NCBI GenBank assembly: GCA_026391475.1
Contig: JAPLED010000051.1
Coordinates: 1-37,796 of the forward strand
From: Bacteroidia bacterium
GTDB taxonomy: Bacteria > Bacteroidota > Bacteroidia > Bacteroidales > VadinHA17
DNA length: 37,796 nt
Reading direction: 5' to 3'
Shown: piece by piece, positions 10,510-16,467 of the stretch
Numbering within the stretch: position 1 is the stretch's first letter
Layout: each line of letters opens with the position of its first letter
Notes under the pieces: generated by a model
Told to the model about the DNA's origin: nothing
The model's input: only the letters and a program-made list of their open reading frames with translations
Databases searched by the model: none
Made by a program: the position numbers and the translations under genes

Positions 10510-10533
10510 CCACTTGATTCTTCTAACCACAAG

Positions 10534-11103
10534 GTGTTGTTTAAAAAAATTTCAGATATAAACATAATTGAGGGTGTGCACAAACAGGACAGTAAGGTCC
10601 TGAATTGGCTTTATGACAATTATTTACAATCGGTCAGGAGTTATGTACTCAAGAATAGCGGGTCAGAAGAAGATGTCTCCGATGTTTTTCAGGATTCGAT
10701 AATTGTACTCTACACGCAGATATCAGAAAACAATTTAAACCTCACAACTGACCTAAAAGGTTATTTTTTTGGTATTGCACGGAACGTGTGGAACGCACAT
10801 CTGAGAAAAAAGCATAGAACTACTGAATTAAAAATTGACCTTGCCGATGAAGAGGATATGGAAGAGATAAATGACTTGATTCTTGAAAAGATTGTAAGCA
10901 GGGCTTTTCAAAAACTCAGACCAGATCAGCAAATGGTGCTGAATTTATTTTCCGAAGGTCATTCGTATGAAGAGATTGCAGTAAAAATGAATCTTAAGAA
11001 TGAGAAATATGCCAGGAGAAAAAAATATATGTGCAAAGAAGTCCTTCTGGAGTTTGTTAAAGAAGATCCCGAATATCAGGAATATTTGCGTTTTCTGAAA
11101 TAA
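10534..11103 (+). CDS. ECF-type RNA polymerase sigma factor
   Basis: It directs RNA polymerase to a small set of promoters. There are about 189 residues from a GTG at 10534. Region 2 covers LNWLYDNYLQSVRSYVLKNS to DVSDVFQDSIIVLYTQ, with the KGYFFGIARNVWNAHLRKK segment that recognises the -10. Region 4 is QMVLNLFSEGHSYEEIAVKM and the following basic helix (NEKYARRKKYMCKE). No ATG exists upstream: a stop lies at 10480 and the frame offers only TTG 10507, GTG 10534 and TTG 10537. TTG 10507 sits within a promoter-like element, so I prefer GTG 10534. The 3' end overlaps the CHAT gene, on the other strand, by 28 bp. Context suggests it drives the peptide/CHAT module. Confidence 0.88.
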   Translation: MLFKKISDINIIEGVHKQDSKVLNWLYDNYLQSVRSYVLKNSGSEEDVSDVFQDSIIVLYTQISENNLNLTTDLKGYFFGIARNVWNAHLRKKHRTTELKIDLADEEDMEEINDLILEKIVSRAFQKLRPDQQMVLNLFSEGHSYEEIAVKMNLKNEKYARRKKYMCKEVLLEFVKEDPEYQEYLRFLK

Positions 11104-14100
11104 AGTATCAGGGAGACAAATACAATAAAAGCAAATATAACGGCAGCAATAATCAAGTGTTTTGAATAATACAATGGAGTATTATTCCCGTAAATAACCA
11201 GAGTTGACCAGAAATATGGATGTGATCTTAACTGGTCAGACTTCTTTAAATAGGCGATTCTTGCTTTTCGCAAAGCCACACTTTTCGAATTACCCTTTTT
11301 AAGATTTTTATAGAACATTTTTACGATCTCTGTCCCTGATCTGTCTTCAATCTCCCACATTGACATCACAACCGATTGACTACCTGAGTAAATAAATCCT
11401 CTGGCAAGGCTTAAAATACCTTCACCGGAGTATAAAAAACCAGTCCCCGTGTTGCATGAGCTCAGTACAACCATTTTTGCTTTCAAAGGAATACCATAAA
11501 CTTCATATGTTTTGAGATACCGGTCATCAATTGTGTCAACCTCAGGACTGAATATCAATGTTGAATTCATTGGGTCTTTATCATTCAGAATAGTATGCAT
11601 AGCCAAATGAATAATATCGTATTTACCAGATTCTGCTTTATAAACTGATTCTCTGGCTTCATCATTCAGAAAAAGTTTACCACCTGTAATATCTGATACA
11701 TATTCTGCCTCCTGCCTGGCATAAGGAAGATCGGGCAGTATACTCGTTTCAGCTTGTCTGTTCATTAGTACTGATTGGATATCAATGGGTTCAGGATAAT
11801 TTGGAGCAAACACAATTACTTTATTACCAATACTATATTCTTTTCTTACAGATTCTGCCATAAATGTTGCAGAATAAGTATAAGAAATGTCAAAATCGTT
11901 CATCAGGTAAGCAAGTTCCCGGTATAAAATTCTTTCTCCTGAGTCTGGAGCAGTAGGGATTGCCTCAAATGGAAGATATGAAAGAATATTATCCGGTGAA
12001 ATTATTAACTGATCAGAAATCAGGTAAGGTACAACAGGATGTATAAGGGTTTTATATAATTCATATCCGATTGACTGATATTTTCTGAATGCTATTTTGG
12101 CATTATCGGAAGGTGAAGGTATTGATAACAAATTTCTGAATTGCCTGATATTACCATAGAATGATGAATCGACAGGAATAGCCAATAACTGCTGATGTTT
12201 CCGGTTAGCAACTAAAATATAAAGTATGGTGTCTGATATAACATAATTGATATAATTTACATTGCGGCCGATTATTTCAGGAATATCCTTTAGTTTAGCT
12301 ACTTGCGTGTTGTACTTTATTGCGTAATAACCGGGATATTGATTTTCAAAAACTAATATCAGGGAATCCCGTATGCTTGTAGTCTCCAGAAGATTCTCCC
12401 TCCATTTATTTATTAATATAGTGTCAGGTTCCTCACGAATTATTTCTTCAGCAATACGTGCATTAAAGAGACTGATATCCCTCTGCAGTTTTTTTTCAGA
12501 ATCTGCAATATCTGAAGGAATATGAAATTGGACTGCTTTTAATTCCCGCGTTGAAGTGAGCAATCCTGCAACTTTGCTTTTTTCCGAATATTCAAACGCT
12601 TTTTCGAGAAAATGGTGGTCAGCAGTTTTACTGTAAAGAAGATTGAAATCCCGTATTGCGTTAAGATAGGAATCTCGATACCGGTCACCCAAAACCAGCC
12701 TGCTTTCTTCTTCACTGATATTTATCCTGACCTTTTCGAGCAGGGAAACTATTAATTCAGCTGTACCGGATGCAGCTTCAAGAGTTTTCTGATCTTGTGA
12801 TTTTTTAAATATCTTCCATAAAATTTCATACTTGGCTTTTAGAATATTTAAAGATTTTCTGTCGGGTTTGATAGTTTCAATACTGGGATTATCATAAATT
12901 CCAGTTCCCTCGTTTTCTCTATAGTCTGAAAATAGCAGCGACTGGATTATTCCAAGCGCTTTACTTAGCTCACCAGCTTCAGCCAGTGACAGAGAGTACC
13001 CGATATGAACAGCGGTTTTTAAAAACAGATCCTGATTATTCTTCCTCAGATAATCCATGCATATGATATAGCATTCAATTGATTTTTTATTATCAATTTT
13101 ATATTCCCTTAAATAATCAGCATAATAATTAAGTACTTCAAAATAGCTGCGGGGATTCTCTCCATATTTTATTTTTGACCTATCGAGAGCATCAATCAAT
13201 AAAGACTCCCCTTTTTGTACCTCACCGGCATTACCAAGGATAATAGCATAACTATTTACAATGTTATACGCAATGGAAGAATTGATGGAAACGGCCTTCG
13301 CAATACCTTGTTCATAGTACTCCTCAGATTTCCCGGTAAGACCCAGGGCACCATAGGCTATTGCCATACTATTCATCAGGTTGATATAGCTTTCGTTAAG
13401 GACAAGATGATTATTCTTATAAAATGATTCGGATTTATCAAGGTAGATTTTTGCTTTTGAAAAATTTGCCAGTCTGCTATAACATACACCTAAATTATTG
13501 TATAGACCAGCCAAAATTACCGGAGATACCAAGTCAGTATTATTATTGGCAATCGCCAATGCAATATTTGAAAAATTTATTGCTTTTTCATATTCCTGTA
13601 ATTCGATATAAGCAGTGATAAGACTTGAGTATGTACCTATTAAATCCGGACTTGATTCACCATAAATCTTAATATCCATTTCGAGAGATTTCAATGAATA
13701 ATCTTCATGTTTACTGAAATCTCCAATACCGTTGAATGCGAAACCAAGATTATAAAGAGCTTTTGAAAATGTTTCATCGTACTCCTTATTTCTTTCTTTT
13801 AATTCAACTGAAAGATTTAAATATTTAATTGATTCATAGTAATTTTTTGCAATTGAGTAATAGATTCCGATAAGATAATATGATTCAGATAAGGTTTTAT
13901 CATCAATTCTATCGTCCCCGATTTTTTGAATAATTCTGCCGACAATTGTTCTGCTCCCGGAATAATCACGACTTAGAAGTAATCTTTTAAGTGATACATT
14001 AAGCTCGTTTACTTCATTTGATGGAATGTTAATGGCTGTCGGGATGGAATTTACAACCGGGGAATCACCGGAGAACAACTTAAATGGAATATATGTGCAA

Positions 14101-14180
14101 TGGACTTCAGTTGTGTGAAAACAGCCAACAGAAATGAATATTCCAATCAAAAACCTTGAAAGTTGACCTCTCCAAATCAT
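11076..14180 (-). CDS. TPR-CHAT caspase-like protein with signal peptide and C-terminal membrane anchor
   Basis: CHAT domains are caspase-like cysteine peptidases usually joined to tetratricopeptide repeats. From the ATG at 14180 (1034 residues) the order is: signal peptide (MIWRGQLSRFLIGIFISVGC), TPR array (about 60-420, e.g. YYLIGIYYSIAKNYYESIKY, GLYNNLGVCYSRLANFSKAK), a helical linker, the CHAT domain (about 680-1000), a membrane helix (about 1008-1028, HLIIAAVIFAFIVFVSLILYF) and a basic RKRKYS tail. The catalytic dyad is intact: His862 in IIHLAMHT and Cys909 in VVLSSCNTGTG, followed by GEGILSLARGF. Topology therefore puts TPR and CHAT outside the cytoplasm. A TATCTTTG element (14227-14234) just upstream would start transcription after the longer in-frame ATG (14225), favouring 14180. 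It lies between sigma factor and peptide. Confidence 0.93.
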   Translation of the reverse strand: MIWRGQLSRFLIGIFISVGCFHTTEVHCTYIPFKLFSGDSPVVNSIPTAINIPSNEVNELNVSLKRLLLSRDYSGSRTIVGRIIQKIGDDRIDDKTLSESYYLIGIYYSIAKNYYESIKYLNLSVELKERNKEYDETFSKALYNLGFAFNGIGDFSKHEDYSLKSLEMDIKIYGESSPDLIGTYSSLITAYIELQEYEKAINFSNIALAIANNNTDLVSPVILAGLYNNLGVCYSRLANFSKAKIYLDKSESFYKNNHLVLNESYINLMNSMAIAYGALGLTGKSEEYYEQGIAKAVSINSSIAYNIVNSYAIILGNAGEVQKGESLLIDALDRSKIKYGENPRSYFEVLNYYADYLREYKIDNKKSIECYIICMDYLRKNNQDLFLKTAVHIGYSLSLAEAGELSKALGIIQSLLFSDYRENEGTGIYDNPSIETIKPDRKSLNILKAKYEILWKIFKKSQDQKTLEAASGTAELIVSLLEKVRINISEEESRLVLGDRYRDSYLNAIRDFNLLYSKTADHHFLEKAFEYSEKSKVAGLLTSTRELKAVQFHIPSDIADSEKKLQRDISLFNARIAEEIIREEPDTILINKWRENLLETTSIRDSLILVFENQYPGYYAIKYNTQVAKLKDIPEIIGRNVNYINYVISDTILYILVANRKHQQLLAIPVDSSFYGNIRQFRNLLSIPSPSDNAKIAFRKYQSIGYELYKTLIHPVVPYLISDQLIISPDNILSYLPFEAIPTAPDSGERILYRELAYLMNDFDISYTYSATFMAESVRKEYSIGNKVIVFAPNYPEPIDIQSVLMNRQAETSILPDLPYARQEAEYVSDITGGKLFLNDEARESVYKAESGKYDIIHLAMHTILNDKDPMNSTLIFSPEVDTIDDRYLKTYEVYGIPLKAKMVVLSSCNTGTGFLYSGEGILSLARGFIYSGSQSVVMSMWEIEDRSGTEIVKMFYKNLKKGNSKSVALRKARIAYLKKSDQLRSHPYFWSTLVIYGNNTPLYYSKHLIIAAVIFAFIVFVSLILYFRKRKYS

Positions 14181-14226
14181 GAATACCTGTACACTTTTCG
14201 TAGTAATCCCTAATAAATATATCAAT

Positions 14227-14234
14227 CAAAGATA
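14227..14234 (-). promoter_or_regulatory. Candidate -7 element TATCTTTG for the CHAT gene
   Basis: The plus strand reads CAAAGATA, so the minus strand is TATCTTTG, an exact TAnnTTTG match 46 bp before the preferred CHAT start. No clear -33 partner was found, so it is a half-supported promoter. Confidence 0.4.
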
Positions 14235-14306
14235 ATAAATCCAAATCAAATCCATTATTCTTACCAATTTTTCAGGTATGTAACCATTTGATTATCTGCA
14301 TATAAA

Positions 14307-14328
14307 AAAATAATTGAAAAATAATTGA
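14307..14328. repeat. Perfect 11-bp tandem repeat in the CHAT/peptide divergent region
   Basis: AAAATAATTGA occurs at 14307-14317 and again at 14318-14328. The 11-base pitch is one DNA helical turn, a spacing expected for two protein protomers on one face. It lies about 100 bp before the peptide start and 80 bp before the CHAT promoter element, on the only shared upstream region. AT-rich sequence makes chance occurrence possible. Confidence 0.4.
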
Positions 14329-14429
14329 TTTTTCCGTGTCACAAAATGCCACTAACCGACATGTAGCAGTATAATAGATTACTGAATTACGAATTACCCT
14401 GGATTAGTATCAATAAAAAAAAGAAAATT

Positions 14430-14567
14430 ATGAAAACCCTGAATTTCGAATTGACAAAAGACATTTTTAATGAGTTTGCACTTTCAAATGAAGAGATGAT
14501 TTATGTCCGTGGCGGAGAAGAAACTGACCCGGTATCATTACCAACACCTCCTACAATTAGAATCTGA
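14430..14567 (+). CDS. Double-glycine leader peptide precursor (45 residues), candidate secreted peptide
   Basis: The frame ATG 14430 to TGA 14567 encodes a leader (1-29) and a 16-residue core. The leader MKTLNFELTKDIFNEFALSN-EEMIYVRGG fits the classical C39 substrate pattern at every position: Leu-12 (L18), Ser-11 (S19), Glu-8 (E22), Met-7 (M23), Val-4 (V26) and Gly-2/Gly-1 (28-29). The predicted core is EETDPVSLPTPPTIRI: acidic start, four prolines, no cysteine, hydrophobic/basic end. Lack of Cys and of a modification enzyme nearby argues against a lanthipeptide or sactipeptide. A C39 exporter/adaptor pair 4 kb away completes the pathway. A strong hairpin follows 9 bp after the stop. Whether the product is a bacteriocin, a signal or a ligand for CHAT is unknown. 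Confidence 0.75.
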   Translation: MKTLNFELTKDIFNEFALSNEEMIYVRGGEETDPVSLPTPPTIRI

Positions 14568-14575
14568 AAAAAAAT

Positions 14576-14603
14576 GTTTCCTGTTTTAGCGAAAACAGGA
14601 AAC
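14576..14603 (+). terminator. Strong hairpin after the peptide gene (terminator or mRNA stabiliser)
   Basis: GTTTCCTGTTTT and AAAACAGGAAAC pair perfectly over 12 bp around an AGCG tetraloop, starting 9 bases after the stop. No U-tract follows (CCACAGGC), so full termination is uncertain; a partial terminator or a 3' stabiliser that raises peptide mRNA over the downstream genes fits equally. Confidence 0.6.
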
Positions 14604-14632
14604 CACAGGCTTGAAAATTTTGTGCGACTTAT

Positions 14633-14653
14633 AATAAGTTCAGACTTATTTTT
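14633..14653 (+). terminator. Weak intrinsic terminator-like hairpin
   Basis: AATAAGT, loop TCAG, ACTTATT, followed by TTT (five T in a row overall), with an outer GACTT/AAGTC pair (14626-14630 and 14656-14660). It is AT-rich and short. Together with the stronger hairpin upstream it separates the peptide transcript from the gene at 14777. Nothing else is evident in the 209 bp between these genes. Confidence 0.35.
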
Positions 14654-14776
14654 AAAAGTCCGAAGCAATTATTGACTTAGAAGCAATATACTGGTTGTAT
14701 GTATATTGATTGAAGAGAGTCGTTTGCTTAATATGTTTAAATTGAAACTCAAATAAAGTAATATATATATTTATCT

Positions 14777-15523
14777 ATGAAAACAATTGATTTTTCATAT
14801 TTCATCGAAAGGTACAATGCCGGTAAGATGAGTGATTCTGAAAGACAGTGGTTCCTTAAGGAGCTTGATGGTAACGAAAAACTCCAGAATGAGGTTGATC
14901 TCAGGAAACGTACCGATGAGGTTCTTAAGAACCAAAACATAATTTCTTTAAGAAGTAAACTCTCCGATATTGAAAAGAAAAGAGAGGCTTCAATACCTGT
15001 CAGAAACTCAAAGAAACCGGTTTCGCTGAAATATGCTGCCGTTATTTCAGTACTGGTTATTATTGGAAGCATCACAATGTTTTCGGGGAGAAATCTAAGT
15101 AGTGATGAAATTATGAACCGCTACTATAAAGTATACGAGCCTCCGACAGGTCAAAGATCAGTTCAGTCCGGAACAAATGCTGATTTCACTCTGGCTCTGA
15201 AGTTTTATAATACCCACGACTATGAGAAAGCTGCAATTCTTTTCAACAAAGTGGTTGAAAGTAACCCGAAAGACATGCAGTCCACTTTATTAAATGGTAT
15301 TGTCAATTTCGAAAACAATAAATATCCGGAAGCTAAGCGATCATTTGGGAATGTAATTAACGACAATAACAACCTTTATATTGATCAGGCTCAATGGTAT
15401 CTGGCATTATGTTATGTGAAAACTGATGAAAGAGAAAAGGCTATTCAACAGTTGGAAATAATTAAAAAAGAGGGCGGTATCTACAGGAATGATGCAAAAA
15501 AGATTATAAGAAAGTTGAAATAA
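14777..15523 (+). CDS. Membrane TPR protein resembling an anti-sigma factor
   Basis: Of 248 residues, a cytoplasmic domain (1-80) has the look of an anti-sigma N terminus: FIERYNAGKMSDSERQWFLK, then ELDGNEKLQNEVDLRKRTDE. A single membrane helix spans about 84-103 (LKYAAVISVLVIIGSITMFS), and the outer part carries about three TPR-like units (133-230: LALKFYNTHDYEKAAILFNK, LLNGIVNFENNKYPEAKRSF, WYLALCYVKTDEREKAIQQL). The zinc-binding HxxxCxxC motif of ZAS anti-sigma factors is absent, so the assignment rests on architecture and on the ECF-type sigma factor in the same block. The TPR outside the membrane could receive the exported peptide or contact CHAT. It precedes the kinase gene by 21 bp, probably in one operon. 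Confidence 0.65.
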   Translation: MKTIDFSYFIERYNAGKMSDSERQWFLKELDGNEKLQNEVDLRKRTDEVLKNQNIISLRSKLSDIEKKREASIPVRNSKKPVSLKYAAVISVLVIIGSITMFSGRNLSSDEIMNRYYKVYEPPTGQRSVQSGTNADFTLALKFYNTHDYEKAAILFNKVVESNPKDMQSTLLNGIVNFENNKYPEAKRSFGNVINDNNNLYIDQAQWYLALCYVKTDEREKAIQQLEIIKKEGGIYRNDAKKIIRKLK

Positions 15524-15544
15524 TCAAAGGTAACATTACATTTT

Positions 15545-16381
15545 ATGTTTGAACTTACGGTAAATGATGCTAACGAAGGGAAAAATTCACAATTGAATAT
15601 CAGTGATAAGGGGACAGCTATGAATTCATTGAATAATATAATGATAAACTGTCCGACAATTTTAAGAGGTATGTCTCATGAGATGAGAACACACATGAAT
15701 GCAATTGTGGCGTTTTCATATCTGATGAAAAAAAATTGTTGTAACAATTCAGAACGAGAGGAATTCAGTAATCAGATTTTAAACTCATCTGAACAACTAA
15801 TAGGGCTATTCGATAGTTTTTTTGATTCGGCAATAATTGATACGGGTAATTCAAAAACTGATTCAAAAATCTGTAAACTCGATAATTTGCTTGATGGCCT
15901 TCTTTCTGAATTCAGGGAAGAAATAAGGAAAGAGGGTCACAAAGATGTAGAACTGGTAACTGAGATCCAGTTTTATAATTCAGCTGAGGTTTTTGTTGAT
16001 AAAAACAAGATTTTCAGGGTAATTCGCAGTCTGTTTCAGAATTCAATAAAAAACACAAAATCAGGGTATATTAAGATTGGTTACTATTTCAGGGATAACA
16101 AGGTAACCTTTTATGTTCTCGATTCCGGCCAGGGTTATTTCAAATGCAAAGAATTTCTTCATTCTGAAGATATAAATGAATCGCTTACACTATATAATGA
16201 TACGTATACAGCGATTAATATCACCCTGGCCAAGAAGCTTATTCAAATGTTGGGGGGAACTATCTGGATTGAATGTAATGGTCTTACAGGAGCAGGAATC
16301 TATTTTTCTGTACCGTCTAAGATGATAGCAAGCTCCGGTGTTAATATCAAAAAATATGTAAATACAATGATCGCTATCTGA
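15545..16381 (+). CDS. Soluble histidine kinase, no sensor domain
   Basis: It has 278 residues, with no signal peptide, no membrane helix and no receiver domain. The first ~35 residues are unstructured in appearance. The HisKA segment (about 38-100) carries the phosphoacceptor His45 in MSHEMRTHMNAIVAFSYLM; the family's usual proline in the RTPLN position is His here. The ATPase domain (about 120-265) has an N-box-like QNSIKNTKSG, a G1 box LDSGQGY and a G2-like GLTGAGIYFSVPS. These boxes are recognisable but divergent. No response regulator is adjacent. It shares an operon with the anti-sigma-like TPR protein and is closed by a terminator, so it likely acts within this module. Confidence 0.85.
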   Translation: MFELTVNDANEGKNSQLNISDKGTAMNSLNNIMINCPTILRGMSHEMRTHMNAIVAFSYLMKKNCCNNSEREEFSNQILNSSEQLIGLFDSFFDSAIIDTGNSKTDSKICKLDNLLDGLLSEFREEIRKEGHKDVELVTEIQFYNSAEVFVDKNKIFRVIRSLFQNSIKNTKSGYIKIGYYFRDNKVTFYVLDSGQGYFKCKEFLHSEDINESLTLYNDTYTAINITLAKKLIQMLGGTIWIECNGLTGAGIYFSVPSKMIASSGVNIKKYVNTMIAI

Positions 16382-16432
16382 TTCAAGCAAAAGTTATTAA
16401 TGTCAATGTCTGAGTTTAATTAGCATGAGATG

Positions 16433-16467
16433 AAATGGCCGCCTCACCAATAGACGGCCATTTTTTT
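16433..16467 (+). terminator. Rho-independent terminator after the histidine kinase gene
   Basis: AAATGGCCG (16433-16441) pairs with CGGCCATTT (16455-16463), followed by a run of T to 16467 and more T-rich sequence. It closes the plus-strand block 52 bp after the kinase stop. Its T-tract touches the stop codon of the convergent OmpA-type gene. Confidence 0.85.

Noticed and set aside
10507-10533. TTG 10507 as start of the sigma factor
   Set aside because: The codon lies inside an exact TAnnTTTG element, and the extra nine residues add no conserved sigma features.
14181-14225. ATG 14225 as start of the CHAT protein
   Set aside because: It lies 2 bp from a -7 element, so transcripts would begin downstream of it; the ATG at 14180 starts directly with a good signal peptide.
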